A stretch of DNA of 64,000 bases from Fulvia fulva (GCF_020509005.1 NC_063019.1:3534001-3598000); one strand, 5' to 3'. Numbered from the stretch's first letter, positions 42,801-54,112 are shown. The notes: generated by a model from the letters alone, not told the origin. A program made the numbers and translations.

Positions 42801-44313
42801 ATGAGGTTCGTTCTGTTTGCCTTGCTATGCCAGCTGGCATCCGCTCTACCAAACCAGGACAGCAATCCCATCGTCAAGACGTCCGTCGGCACGTATACCG
42901 GCATCGTCAACAGCTCAGCACCTCACGTTCGAGAGTTTCTAGGCATACGCTATGCCTACCCTCCTGTTGAAGACCTGCGATTCGCGGCACCACAAAAGCT
43001 AGACGCCACGAGCAATGACACCTTCGACGCAACACATTATGCCCCATCATGTCCGCAGCCCAGAACCACGACACCCTTCATCGGCAATCAAGTCCTGCCA
43101 GAGATCACTATCAACGGACCAATATCCGACGACTGCCTGGCTCTCAACGTCTTCACGCCAGTTGGAGCGAAGAATTTGCCGGTACTCGTGTTCCTGCCTG
43201 GAGGAGGCTTCAAGACTGGCGGTACGAATGTCGACTATCAGTGGCCAGGCCATTGGGTCGAGCGAACGCAAGGGCACATTGTCGTTTCCATCAACTACAG
43301 GCTCAACATCTTCGGTTTCCCAAACGCTGCTGGTCTGACTGAGCAGAATGTCGGAATCCTTGATCAGCGTGCTGGCCTGGAGTGGGTGCGAGATAACATA
43401 CATGCCTTCGGTGGTGATCGTAAGTCCACCGTATACTCCATCTTTCAAGACTCCCACTGATCGACCTCCAGCCTCAAAGATCACCCTCATGGGCCAATCC
43501 GCCGGCGCCGCCTCAGCAGACGCTCACAACTTCGCTTACTGGCAAGACCCCATCTACACCGGCTTCTTCGGCATGTCAGGCACAGTCTTCATCGGCGCTC
43601 TACCAAACGATGTCGAACACACGAACTTCTCCTTCGTCGCCGAAAATGCAGGCTGCAATATTTCCGTGCCCGAGGCACAGCTGGCATGTATGCGCCTTAT
43701 TCCTCACACGAGAATCACAGACTTCACACAGTCCTACTCTGAAGGAGCAGCTTCAGCTGGTCCACTCAGTTTCCTCCCTGTGCCGGACGAGAAGGTCATG
43801 TTTTCAAACTACACTGAGAGGTATGCACTTGGCAAAGTGTCAGATCGACCAGCTACATTCTCCACCTGCGAGAATGAAGGAGCTTCGCAAGTGGCCTATA
43901 ACGTCGCTGGAAGCGATCAGGCCTTAGCTGAGCAAGTCACACTCGACATGTTCCAATGTCCAGCAGTACTTTCCACGAACCTCCGTTCTGCATTCAACCT
44001 CACCACGTACCGCTACCTTTACTCCGGCAACTTCAGTAACGTCAGTACGTTACCATGGCTCGGTGCTTACCATGGTTCGGACGTGCCAATGCTATTCGGC
44101 ACGCACCAGGACCACGCCAATGGACAAGGACCGTCTACGGAGCTGGAGTATGAGACGAGTGAGAAGATGCGGGACTTTTTGATGGCGTTCATGCGAGATC
44201 CTCATGTCGGTCTGGAGGCTGAAGGCTGGCAGTCAGAGATGTTGAGGTTTGGAGCGGATGGGACTGCTGTGCAGCAGATCCCGACCGAATTTGTGGATCA
44301 GTCCTGTGCCTGA
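42801..44313 (+). CDS. secreted type-B carboxylesterase (486 aa, 1 intron)
   Basis: ATG 42801 gives a signal peptide (MRFVLFALLCQLASALP). Exons 42801-43419 and 43472-44313, with a 52-nt intron (GTAAGT ... CTCCAG) that splits the codon before SKITLMGQSAGAAS. Alpha/beta hydrolase landmarks: FLGIRYAYPP, DDCLALNVFTP, LPVLVFLPGGGFKTGG (oxyanion hole), GQSAGA (nucleophile Ser, residue about 218) and AYHGSDVPMLFG (catalytic His). About eight N-glycosylation sequons suggest secretion. It probably hydrolyses extracellular esters; the substrate is not predictable. Slightly shorter than typical family members (500-550). Confidence 0.9.
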
Positions 44314-44547
44314 TATGAGCTCAAAGCTGCTTTTGCATTTCGCTCGCTGGCTTGAAACGCTCAAAACTCGCAAAGAAGAAGTAGTAGTATTTACAAAGAA
44401 GTCCCCGTCTGCGCAACTTGGCGCGTGTGTGGCTGTACCATATGTCCTGGCTCTGTGTATGCCCAAAAATCCAAGCCTTATCATCTCAATCATGAAAACT
44501 CGCAACAAGCTGTCGAGAGAGCTTCCAGCCCCTCAGAACTCCCCCCC

Positions 44548-45909
44548 TTAATCGAGATCACACCCACAAGTTGCAGTCGTCCACCCAGTGAGTCGGTTGG
44601 CGACGTTCGACGCGTAGCAGTGCGTCGCCACCCCACCGGCGAGGTCACCGTCTGAGGCAACGGAGCCGGAGTTGTAGATGCGCGCCGCTTTGTAGTACTT
44701 TGAAACGTCGTCGCAGCCTGCTTTTTGGAGGGCGTAGACTAGTGACATGTCGCCGGGGTTGCTGCCGTTGGTGCCTTGGGAGATCATTTGGGTGATCGAG
44801 TCTGCTGGACACGGACTCTGCCCCTGCGGCGCCGTAGCAGTGCCCGGATTGCACGTCGCCGTCCCCTTAAAACTCTGCATCAACCCAGGGTTGCTGACAC
44901 TATACGTCGTCGTCGGCGCGCGCACACATCCATTACTCTCCTGCATCACGATCGCGAGGACGAAGCGCTCATCAACCCCACTCGAGGCCGCGACGGATTG
45001 GATGGCGGATTTGAGGTTGGCGTTCTCCTCGTCGGAGTTGTTGGGTACGCCCCATTGTGTGCAGGATTTGGCCATGATGTCGAGGTTCGACGTCCAGGCG
45101 GCGTCGAAGGAGATCCAGGTTGATTCGGAGGGCCAGCCGGAGGAGGCTTCGCCGGTGCCGGTGTACATTTTGTAGATGTTGCCGAGGCCGGTGGAGCCGG
45201 AGGAGGAGGAGGAGGTGCTGGAGTAGGTGGGTGCTGAGGGGGAGGCTGAGGCCACGGGGGCGGCGTAGGTGGTGGAGGAGATGGATGTGGTGGTTGGAGC
45301 GCTGTAGATTGACGCTTCCATGGTCTTGGATGTGGCCACAGGTGCCTGTGCGGTTGAGGAAGAAGAGGGAGCAGTGTATGCGGGAGCTTCGGGACTGGCT
45401 GGAGACTCAGCAGGACTGCTGTATGCCGGAGGTGCCACGCCATAAGTCTGTGGGTGATGACCCTTATCCGTGATGGCAGATGCCTTCGTCACAAGGGTAG
45501 TAGCAGGTGCCGAGTAGACGTTCGGCACATCCAAGGAGAGCGTCGGCCACGCGACCTTGCTCATCTGCTCAGACATCGAGAAAGCCACTGGCTCTACGTA
45601 AGCGGGAGCGGTGGGCGCAGTGCTGTTAGCAGGTGCGGTCTCGCTCGCGTCTCCGTTGCATGCGCCGAATTGGCATCCCGCGCCACAGTAGTCGCTGTCT
45701 GTGCCGCAGTAGCCCCATTGCGAGCAGCAGTATCCAGTACCGCATGTGAAGCCAGTGCTGCCGCCGCATGTGCCGAAGTTCCAGTCGATGTGGTCTCGTC
45801 CAGCGAGGGTCACATCGTGCTTCTTGGCGTGGAGGTGCTGGTGGCTATGGCCATGTGGGACTGCGGTAGTCAATGCGGCAGCCAGGCCGAGGATGGTGAG
45901 CGCGTGCAT
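44548..45909 (-). CDS. secreted chitin-binding (CBM18) lysozyme-like protein (453 aa)
   Basis: Signal peptide MHALTILGLAAALTTAVP, then a His-rich segment. A hevein-type chitin-binding module lies at about 48-85 (CGGSTGFTCGTGYCCSQWG, then YCGTDSDYCGAGCQFGAC; eight Cys with the aromatic platform). About 150 residues of Ser/Pro/Thr-rich linker follow. The C-terminal lysozyme/transglycosylase-like domain (from about 270) has FVLAIVMQESNGCVRAPTT with the catalytic Glu, NPGLMQSFKGTATCNPG, SLVYALQKAGCDDVSKYYKAARIYNSG and ANRLTGWT. It probably binds chitin and cleaves peptidoglycan or chitin-like polymers outside the cell, in nutrition or competition with microbes. Intronless. Convergent with the esterase. 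Confidence 0.87.
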   Translation of the reverse strand: MHALTILGLAAALTTAVPHGHSHQHLHAKKHDVTLAGRDHIDWNFGTCGGSTGFTCGTGYCCSQWGYCGTDSDYCGAGCQFGACNGDASETAPANSTAPTAPAYVEPVAFSMSEQMSKVAWPTLSLDVPNVYSAPATTLVTKASAITDKGHHPQTYGVAPPAYSSPAESPASPEAPAYTAPSSSSTAQAPVATSKTMEASIYSAPTTTSISSTTYAAPVASASPSAPTYSSTSSSSSGSTGLGNIYKMYTGTGEASSGWPSESTWISFDAAWTSNLDIMAKSCTQWGVPNNSDEENANLKSAIQSVAASSGVDERFVLAIVMQESNGCVRAPTTTYSVSNPGLMQSFKGTATCNPGTATAPQGQSPCPADSITQMISQGTNGSNPGDMSLVYALQKAGCDDVSKYYKAARIYNSGSVASDGDLAGGVATHCYASNVANRLTGWTTATCGCDLD

Positions 45910-46662
45910 CTTGATGAATATCGTGAGTGGTAGTGGGCTGTGCTGTTGGTGTGGCTGTTGGGTTGTTGTGGTAGTGATTCTGTTGTTGAGTTGTCGGCGC
46001 GGTATCTGGCTGGCAGATTCTACGTCTTGTTCTTCTTCTTCTTCTTCTTCAATGAGTGTGGTGACAGATCTCAGATCTGTCTGTTAATGAGTGACTGGTC
46101 GACTAGCGACTTGTAACGAGAGACAATGAGCACAAAAGGCACGAGACAGCGAGCAGCAGTTGTAGCGACGAGGTGCAAGAGGTTACGAGAAGGAGAAATA
46201 CTACCTATAAGGTGGGCCCCTCACAGCCGCAACGGTCGACCCGCAAAAGCACATGCACACAAACGCTCAAGTGGACGGATCACATATGCACAAAAGCGCC
46301 GTCTAGAGCTCCTCGCATAGCTGAGAACTCGGTTATAGGGGCAGAATGGTGAAAGCTTGTCCCTGGCACACGAGCTCCTCCTGCTGTGGGATCTGTCCAA
46401 AGGGCCACAAAATACGACCTTACACTTGTTACTGAGATGTCAGGGGAGAATAGGTGCGGTGGTCTTCAGCCAATCAAAGTGCAGGACTCGTGCCCATCAT
46501 CGTGCATGTGGTGATCGGCCTGGTCCGCCGCAGCCAGAGAAGCTTTCAGTCGCAGATCTAACTGTTGTCGGCAAAGTCCCCGTGGGCTCAGTACCAATGG
46601 GAGCGAGTTCTGTGGTGGGGAAGGGAGGATACACCTGAGTTTCAGTGGGTCAGCCTTCTGTT
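45910..46662. promoter_or_regulatory. intergenic with TTC microsatellite upstream of the chitin-binding gene
   Basis: Seven TTC units at about 46030-46050 lie about 120 bp upstream of the minus-strand start, within the probable leader or promoter. The rest shows no gene. Confidence 0.5.
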
Positions 46663-48871
46663 TCACAGCGGAAATGTGTAACCAATGGCTGCGGTGCCTT
46701 CGCGCTGTGTTCGTAAAGCAGCAGGATCAAGAATTGCTCCGCGTCTTGATGTCGTGGTTGCTCAAAGCATGGCCAGAACGTACCTTGTGCCTCCTTCTCC
46801 TTTGCGAGGTCGTAGAGGAAGAAGTCGATCAGAACGGCATTGACGTTGGCATCGGGGTGTGCTTTGAGGATCTCGCGTTTGATCAACTCAACTGCCCAGA
46901 TGCTGCAGCCACTGTTTGAATACGATCGTCAGTACATGCATGATTGTTCCTGGGTTTCGGAACACGCCTAATGATGGGAAAACAAGCTCACCGGAGTTGC
47001 ACTTCCCAGGAGTGTCCAGATTCAATGCGTCCAAAATTCTGGATTCGGTAGCCCAGAGGTGGGCTGTACGTCAGTACTCCAAAGGAGTGCAGGACTTGAG
47101 GCACGCGATAGTCTAGAACACGAAGCAGGCGTCAGCTTTGCTCCCAATGCACGATTCCGGACAACAGCCATCGTCAAAAGAGGTGGCCGCCTTTGCAAAA
47201 GCTCGAGCATTTGACACGAGCAGCGGCAGAAACATCTTGGCTTCGCTCGCCGTGTTCTTCGAGAAGTGAGAAGCGCGCATGCCGCCTGGGGCTGTTGATG
47301 CCAGCAACATTTCTTCACGACTGTCGATATTGCTGCTGCTGCTGCTTTTGGCGCTGTTGTGACCATGTCTGCTGCCCATGGCCCTTGCTCCGGCTGGCTG
47401 CATGACTCCGCATGCTGTATCAACTTACCTGCAAACATTGTCAAGTGATCAATATCGTGAAAGTCGCCCAGCCCGGTGCCATTGAGAGCCGCCCACAAGT
47501 CTGCTACGAAGATCTGAGCGCGCTTGAGTAGGCGCACTTTGCGGCCATCGAATCTAGTCTCATCTCGAAAAGACGGAAAGTGATGTGCAAGCAAGTTGAC
47601 CAGCTTTCCAGCCGACTTGTCGGCTTGTTGTATCAGTCGGGCCACTGCATGGTCTGGCCTCTGAGTTCTGGTCCGGGATCCGGATAGCTGCGCGGTGCCA
47701 CTCTGCGACTGCAACGTAAGGGGACCGTCCGTCACCACGGTTGGCGGCACAGCGTCTTGTGCATCCGATGAAAGAACTTGGTCGCTCGAGTGTTGTTGGT
47801 CCAGAGTTGTATTGGATTGCTCACACTGACTTGTCAACTCTAGTAGTGCTTCGCTTGATTCCCTCGAACCAGAAACAATCTCCGGGTGATCATTGGACAC
47901 AACTTGGCATGATCCGACAGCTTTCGCTGAAGAGTCGCCGACGTGCGACTTGTCCAGGACTGGAGGGCCATCGATGTCGCTGCGCGAGCCTTGTCTATAC
48001 TCGCTTCCCTCATCAAGCAGTTCGGTCGTCTGCGGTGCAGCTTCTTCCATCTCGTCGTCATCTCCATCACCAGGAAAGTTCTAACAGATCAGTAATATGT
48101 CGTTGAGAGCTTGACTCCTGCGTACCTCATGGAGTATCTTGCCAGCCTCTCTTAGACTCGCAATTCGCTCTTCGAGAAGCGTTATCTGCTCTGCAGTTGC
48201 GCTACGGAAAACGTTGTGGGCTATTTGATCGGAGAACTCCTGGCTTGTCCAGTACCCAGGTGTCGTGATAGGTATGCCTTCGTCCAACGCTCTGCGAAGA
48301 CATGCCACGAGGCTGTTGTAGCCAGTCCATCGGGTGCCACGATACTCGACTTGGTAACGTTCTTCACTGCTCAATTCGGACCAGAAGCTTCATATTGGTC
48401 AACAAAGAAAGATCGTTCTAGAGACATCACTTCTTGTACGTACGAGTAGTTCAAGAGGTCCATGGTAAAGATGAAGTTGACGATATCATTCTCGCTGAAG
48501 CCCTCGCTCGGTCTAGGATGGAGCTCATTCTGCATCCAAGTCTCCGTCGAATAGCTCTTCTGCTGCATACTCTTGTGAATCTCAGCAGCAGCAGCTTTCG
48601 TGCCATACATATCGATGGAAACGTCGATGGCATTGTTGTAGATGTACTCGGCATCCTTCAAGACACCTGGGATCTGAGGTCAGCCATGATGGCTATGTTC
48701 GAGGCAACGGAGAGACCACGCTCCAGACCACCAGTACGTTGGGAGAGTAGGAGATCATTGCCATTGGTACCTACCAGTATTGCTTGTGATCTCAGTGGAC
48801 TTCTTCCTGCCAATGCCCAGAGTCTGTCTGAGCAACTCCAGAAGCTCCCGATCGGCCTCGTCGTCGCTCAT
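46663..48871 (-). CDS. QNG1: queuosine salvage protein (queuosine 5'-phosphate N-glycosylase family)
   Basis: Exons 48871-48775, 48666-48444, 48387-48126, 48080-47429, 47112-46992 and 46911-46784, plus a short last exon whose end (46663 used) is uncertain. Every junction restores family sequence: LLNYS|FWSELSSEERYQVEYRG, KILHE|NFPG, LTMFAG|DYRVPQVLHSFG, SWEVQLR|GCSIWAVELIKREIL. Other landmarks are RWTGYNSLVACLRRALDEGIPITTPGYW, LVNLLAHHFPSFRDE, KRAQIFVADLWAAL and FHDIDHLTMFA. The family releases queuine from queuosine 5'-phosphate so that eukaryotes can modify tRNA wobble guanosine. Two oddities: about 125 low-complexity Ser/Gln/Asp-rich residues inserted before SAGKLVNLL, and a 316-nt intron 4 among 50-110 nt introns. 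Confidence 0.85.
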
Positions 48872-49356
48872 TCTGGCTGTTCTGTACGTCAAGCCACACA
48901 ATCACTCCCGATCGCAATGACCCGTTGTTTGTCGAGAAGTGATACCTCATCTTGCCGGTTGATGTGCAAGATGTGTTTCACTTTCCTACACTGACCGCGT
49001 TCTGGCAAGGTTCACTCGGGCCGCTACGCGACAGCGAGCAGGGATGTTCGGAAGTGGATCGCGCTCAGGGCTGCGTTTGCGTTGCAACCACCAACCAACA
49101 CCCACTCCTGCAGATCGACGCACACGACTCGACGTTTGATACCACATACCACGCGAACAGCATCATACCCCCTCCATCACCACCGCCGCTACCATATACA
49201 CCACCGAGCTCATGGTCCTACCACCGCAGCGCATCCACGCAAGCTATCGCGGCTGCTGAGAGGCGCGGCGCGAATCGAGCGCGAATAGCATCACCACTTA
49301 GACATCACACATCACCCACCAACGACTGTCACTACAACACCACCACCGCCGCTACG
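48872..49356. promoter_or_regulatory. divergent promoter region, queuosine salvage / UBA2
   Basis: 485 bp. An open frame extends UBA2 upstream to 48952, but its sequence (Pro/Ser/His-rich) does not resemble the family, so it is taken as leader. Confidence 0.5.
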
Positions 49357-51318
49357 ATGCAGCGCCGCGACAGGTCCATCGCGCAATCGCTCGGACTCCC
49401 AACCATTAAGAAGGTCAAGGAGAGCAGAGTCTTGCTGGTCGGCGCTGGTGGCATCGGATGTGAGCTGCTGAAGAACCTTGTTTGCTGCGGGTTTGGTACT
49501 GGTCTCAAGCTGCCACAGAACCACAATGCTGCACAGCCAGCAGCGGCGGCCACAGAAGGCGAGCAGCCCCCAGCGAAGAAGGCCGAAATCGTGGTAATCG
49601 ACCTGGACACCATCGATCTGAGCAATCTGAATCGGCAGTTCCTGTTTCGGAAACAACACATCAAGAAGCCCAAGGCAACAGTGGCGAAGGAGACGGCAAG
49701 CCAGTTCAACCCCGCCGTGAACATTGATGCGCACCATGCCTCCATTTTCGACTCGCAGTACAACGTGGAGTTCTTCGAAGGTTTCGATCTGGTCTTCAAT
49801 GCGCTGGACAACCTGGCTGCGCGGCGGCATGTGAACAAGATGTGCCTGGCAGCGGATGTGGCGCTCATAGAGAGTGGCACGACTGGCTTTAATGGTCAGG
49901 TCCAGGCTATCAAGAAGGGTATCACTGAGTGCTACGATTGCAATGAGAAGCCGGTCACGAAATCGTTTCCAATCTGCACGATTCGCTCCACTCCATCGCA
50001 ACCAATACACTGCATAGTCTGGGCCAAATCTTATCTACTACCGGAGCTCTTTGGCACAAGTGAGGAGGATTCGTCGGATATGCAAGTCACCGAGGGTGAC
50101 AACGCGGAAGAGGTTGCCAAGCTGAAAGAGGAGGCCGAGGCGCTCAAGAACATACGGAGTCTCATGGGCAAGAGCGAGTTTGCACAGGCTATCTTCAACA
50201 AAGTGTTCCACGACGACATTGAGCGGTTACGTTCGATGGCTGAGATGTGGCAGACTCGGAAAGCGCCAGATGCGCTGCGGTTTGAATCCGTATGCATAGA
50301 CACAAACCCAACTGCGCAAGGCGAGGCGATTGCTTCACAGGACCAGAATGTCTGGACACTGCAGGACAATTTGAAGGTCTTCTGCTACGCTGTCAAGACG
50401 CTCAGCAAGCGCATTCGGTCGGGCAAGGAGAATGTCATCGAGTTCGACAAGGATGACAAGGACACTCTTGACTTCGTCACGGCTGCGGCAAACCTGCGTT
50501 CCCACATCTTCGGCATCGAACTCAACACTGAGTGGGATGTCAAGCAAATGGCTGGCAACATCATCCCCGCTATTGCGACATCGAATGCTCTAACAGCAAG
50601 TCTATGTGTGCTTGAAGCATTCAAGATTTTCAAGAGCGAACTTCCAAGCAAAAGGCCAGCTACCAACAATGGCGCACCGAACACCCCTCCACTACTGGGT
50701 GGCGCGAAAATGACATTCTTGACATCCAAGAGCACCGATCGGATGATCACGAGCCAGAATCTCGTGGAAGCTAAGCCCGATTGCCCTGTCTGTTCTCCGT
50801 TCTACGCCAAGATACACATCAAGCAAGACTCTTCACCGACATTGCAGCAGCTCGTTGATTTACTCAAGAGGCGTCTAGATTACGAAGACTTCTCGATCAC
50901 AGCTGATGCTGGGATGATCTACGACCCTGATTTGGAGGAGAATCTACCTAAAGCACTGAAAGACTTTGGCATCGATGGCAAGAGCATCGGCTTCCTTACG
51001 ATCCAGGACGACAGCGACGAACCTAGGGTTGACCTGCAGCTCGCCGTAATTGCCAAGGAGCTTGATAGCGACGAGCTGGTCCTATTGCCACAGTCTATTG
51101 AGCTCGGCAAGAAGCCACCTAAGAAGACACTCATCAACGGCGAGAACCTCGTGGAAGCCAAATCTGATCCGGATCCTGCCCTTGAGCCTGGCTCTAGTAC
51201 CAAGCGCAAGCGGGATGCCGAAGAAATGGTCGAGAGTGCGAAGAAGAAAGCCAAGGCGGATAAGGACGAACCGGTGTATGTTGTCGAAGACGACGGCGCA
51301 ATACTTCTTGATAATTGA
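49357..51318 (+). CDS. UBA2: SUMO-activating enzyme subunit Uba2 (653 aa)
   Basis: Start at ATG 49357 (MQRRDRSIAQSLG), where homologues begin. The adenylation domain has VLLVGAGGIGCELLKNL (residues about 25-41), IDLDTIDLSNLNRQFLFRKQHIKKPKA, FDLVFNALDNLAARRHVN and ESGTTGFNGQVQ. The catalytic Cys is in SFPICTIRSTPSQPIHCIVWAK (Cys about 203). The Cys-domain insertion is acidic. ETEWDVK-like NTEWDVKQMAGNIIPAIATSNA and the ubiquitin-fold region (about 485-590) follow, then a Lys/Arg-rich nuclear signal (STKRKRDAEEM). It forms the E1 heterodimer with Aos1 and passes SUMO to Ubc9 in the nucleus. An Ala/Gln-rich insert after KLPQNH (about 50-70) is lineage-specific. No intron. Confidence 0.94.
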   Translation: MQRRDRSIAQSLGLPTIKKVKESRVLLVGAGGIGCELLKNLVCCGFGTGLKLPQNHNAAQPAAAATEGEQPPAKKAEIVVIDLDTIDLSNLNRQFLFRKQHIKKPKATVAKETASQFNPAVNIDAHHASIFDSQYNVEFFEGFDLVFNALDNLAARRHVNKMCLAADVALIESGTTGFNGQVQAIKKGITECYDCNEKPVTKSFPICTIRSTPSQPIHCIVWAKSYLLPELFGTSEEDSSDMQVTEGDNAEEVAKLKEEAEALKNIRSLMGKSEFAQAIFNKVFHDDIERLRSMAEMWQTRKAPDALRFESVCIDTNPTAQGEAIASQDQNVWTLQDNLKVFCYAVKTLSKRIRSGKENVIEFDKDDKDTLDFVTAAANLRSHIFGIELNTEWDVKQMAGNIIPAIATSNALTASLCVLEAFKIFKSELPSKRPATNNGAPNTPPLLGGAKMTFLTSKSTDRMITSQNLVEAKPDCPVCSPFYAKIHIKQDSSPTLQQLVDLLKRRLDYEDFSITADAGMIYDPDLEENLPKALKDFGIDGKSIGFLTIQDDSDEPRVDLQLAVIAKELDSDELVLLPQSIELGKKPPKKTLINGENLVEAKSDPDPALEPGSSTKRKRDAEEMVESAKKKAKADKDEPVYVVEDDGAILLDN

Positions 51319-52972
51319 GACGATACCCAGCGGGAGCATAGGCAAGGAGTTCATGGCGTTACATCAACCAAGCTGCAGATCAGGCAGGATAGTGACGCAT
51401 AGGCACATTTTGCCGTCGTGAAGATGAGTTCTTGCAGGATTCTGCGCATTCTCCGGTGGAGCCCAAGAGGTCAGATTCTTCGGTCGTGACAGGCTTCCGA
51501 TGAGGCTTTTGCATACAGCACGGAGAAGGAGGGACATATGCAGTGATTGTGTATAGTAGGCGGAAAGCATCGCAGCTGCCTCCGCGACATCGACCGCGAG
51601 GCGCCCCCCACAAGAGAGGTGCCCGCGGTGCTCTCGAAGACAGACGGTAACAGCGAACACTGCAAGATAGATCTGGTACCTTCGATGCTGCTCATGGACT
51701 CGAGTCCAGACACGCCACTGTACTTCCAGTCCGTCAACGATTGAGACGCTTCACTTTTGCAGTTCAGCCAGCCACTCCTCCGTTCAGAATGGCCAGCTCT
51801 CTTGTCGAAAGCCATTGGGTCAGCTGTCCACAGTTGCAGACCCTCTCCTCAATTGCTCCCAGTAAGCTCCCTCGACTCATCATCACATTCTCGCTCGAGC
51901 TTGAAGGGAAAACAATGCCTCGCAAAGATCTGACCGGATGCATTGGTCTCTACATCCTCGCTTCCCCTCTGAAAATGTTTTGGTCCCATCACGAATACCT
52001 GACCGTGTCGCAGTGACCCCAATCTTCCAAGAGGTTAAATGCACGCCGCAACCATGCGATCGGCAAGTTTCAACATTCATTTGAGCCGCATTGCGCGTAC
52101 TCGTGTTGCGGCGTAGCCACGTTGGCGGCCAATTCTCCACGTTGGCGATCCCTTTGCACCCACGTGGCACCTTTTGTAAATTGTCGGACCAAGTCTGTGC
52201 GGAGGCCCTGTCTAACTTTTGAACGTTGCTCAACAACGACAGAGTCTGACTGGTCCGGTCTGTCGCTGCATGGCTTGCACAGGCAAGTGTGTGAAGGCTG
52301 TACAGCTTCAGCCCTTGTTTTGAGGCTGAAAATTGAAAGTAACTTTTGAGGACCAAATTGCAAAGGGATCACTAATAATCCTTAAAAAGAGACAAGCGAA
52401 ATCACATCACCAACAGCAACAACAACACCACCAACAAGAAGGCAGACTTGTCAAAACGCGGCAGCCATCGTGAACATCATTCGTGCTGGTACGAGCGATC
52501 AGCTTCTTGTTTTATGCCACTGGCGTCGAGAGGAGTGCGCTCCGCAAATGCAGCTAAGAAAAGCGAAGCTTCTGCTAATGGGCTTGCTTTATTTAAGCTT
52601 CCAACTCTAAGCGGCACAGTGCAGCGAAAGCTCCAACGCTCGACGCCAGTTTCACGCTGGCGTTAACCGATGGAGCGATTGTTCCTGCATTCAATATAAA
52701 ACACACGGCAGCCCTGATTGTGATTCGCGAAGAAATGGCGGAAAGCAAGCTATCCGACTCAGCTTTGGTAAGATTCGCGTGGCGGGCTAGAATAGTGTGA
52801 TAGGAGGGGTAGATCTGTAAGATGATGATTTCGCAGGCAAAACCTAAGCAGGTCGTGGTCCTGACAAGGGTATAAGCAATAAAGTCCAGCAGGTCCCGAC
52901 CTGTGTGGGCTCAGACACCTTCTTCTCACCAACCCTCCTTCAACAATAGAGATCGTTCGACCTCAAGTCAAG
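51319..52972. other. 1.65-kb intergenic region, no gene recognised
   Basis: Several frames of 60-157 codons occur on both strands but none shows a domain, signal peptide or consistent codon use. A short inverted pair (CTGGCGTCGAG near 52523 and CTCGACGCCAG near 52637) could form a stem. TATA-like GGTATAAGCAATAAAG near 52869 lies about 100 bp before the next gene's ATG. Confidence 0.5.
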
Positions 52973-54112
52973 ATGTACTCACAGCTCCTCGTCTCCGCCC
53001 TCGTGGCCTCTGCTGCTGCGACTGCCGTTCCACACAATCAGCCACAACCCAACAAGGGTTACAGCTGGGGCGACAAGAGCCCTGCTGCTCCGACCGGCGC
53101 CAATGGCAAGAATCAGCCTTTCAGATTCCCGCTTTCGAACGGCTTCCCAAACATCCAGGTGCCGTCTGACGCCCTCACTGCGATCCAGAAGCAGGCGCAC
53201 GGTACTCTGCCAAACGGAGCACTCCCAAAGAAAATCAACGACACCAGCGCCACCGTGCTCGAGTTGATTGCCTTCAACGAGATCTTCGAAGTCGCATACT
53301 TCACCTCTCTCCTCGGCAACATCACCGACGGCACATTCGACGTTGGCAAGGGTGCCGCCAAGGACATTGTCGTGAACGCCATCACCGCCGTCCAGGCCCA
53401 GGAGGAGCTCCACGCTCTCGGCGCCAACGCCATCCTCGCCACCGCTGGCCGCACCCCAATCAAGCCATGCGAGTACAAGTTCCCAACCACCGACTTCGAC
53501 AGCTCCATCTCCCTCGCCGCCACCTTCACCGACGTCGTCCTCGGCACGCTCCAGGACGCTCTCGAGGCCTTCGGCACTGACGGCGACTCTGAGCTCCTCG
53601 CTCTGATCGGTAGTGTCATCGGCCAGGAGGGCGAGCAAGTCGGCTTCTACCGCAACATTGGCAAGAAGATCCCATCGGCCCTCCCATTCCTGACTCGCTC
53701 CACCGCGCCGTTCGCCTACTCTGCGCTCAACCAGGTGTTCATCGTCCCAGGCTCATGCCCCAACGCCAACATCATCGACATCCCAATTTACGAGCCTTTG
53801 ACTGTCGTCACCCCACCTACTGCACCAGAGGACACCACTGTAACTTTCAGCATTGCCAAGAAGGCTGGTGTTGATGTCACCAAGATGAGCATCGTGTACA
53901 TCAACCAGCAGAACGTGCCAGTGTCTGAGCCAGTCCGCAGCGTTGCAGAGAAAGATGGACAGATTACCTTTTGCGCTGACTTCCCGGGCGAGAAGAACCT
54001 CATGAATGGACTGACGATTGCTGGTCTTGCCATGGGTGCTGGTCCTTTTGCGGATGTTGCAGCTGCTACTGCTGCGACCAAGTATGGACCAGGTCTGATT
54101 GAGATCAACTAG
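52973..54112 (+). CDS. secreted Rds1-like protein, ferritin-like fold (379 aa)
   Basis: Signal peptide MYSQLLVSALVASAAATAVP. After a Pro/Gly-rich segment comes a ferritin-like helical domain (about 85-270): LELIAFNEIFEVAYFTSLL, IVVNAITAVQAQEELHALGANAIL and IGSVIGQEGEQVGFYRNIGKK. Glu/His residues at the spacing seen in family members (E..E, E..H) may bind metal. This matches fungal Rds1 / late-sexual-development proteins, reported as responsive to starvation and stress or sexual development; function otherwise unknown. The C-terminal 100 residues form a beta-rich extension. Codon use is strongly biased to C-ending codons with GCC/ACC/CTC, suggesting high expression. No intron. Confidence 0.87.
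   Translation: MYSQLLVSALVASAAATAVPHNQPQPNKGYSWGDKSPAAPTGANGKNQPFRFPLSNGFPNIQVPSDALTAIQKQAHGTLPNGALPKKINDTSATVLELIAFNEIFEVAYFTSLLGNITDGTFDVGKGAAKDIVVNAITAVQAQEELHALGANAILATAGRTPIKPCEYKFPTTDFDSSISLAATFTDVVLGTLQDALEAFGTDGDSELLALIGSVIGQEGEQVGFYRNIGKKIPSALPFLTRSTAPFAYSALNQVFIVPGSCPNANIIDIPIYEPLTVVTPPTAPEDTTVTFSIAKKAGVDVTKMSIVYINQQNVPVSEPVRSVAEKDGQITFCADFPGEKNLMNGLTIAGLAMGAGPFADVAAATAATKYGPGLIEIN

Noticed and set aside
45120..45473. Arg-rich 117-codon plus-strand frame.
   Set aside because: Antisense of the Ser/Pro-rich linker of the chitin-binding protein gene; its composition is an artefact of GC-skewed codons.
48952..49356. N-terminal extension of Uba2 by 135 residues.
   Set aside because: Homologues begin at MQRRDRSIAQSLG. 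The upstream part is Pro/His/Ser-rich leader-like sequence without similarity.
52512..52670. Fold-back or MITE based on CTGGCGTCGAG / CTCGACGCCAG.
   Set aside because: Only 11 bases match; neighbouring sequence does not extend the stem.
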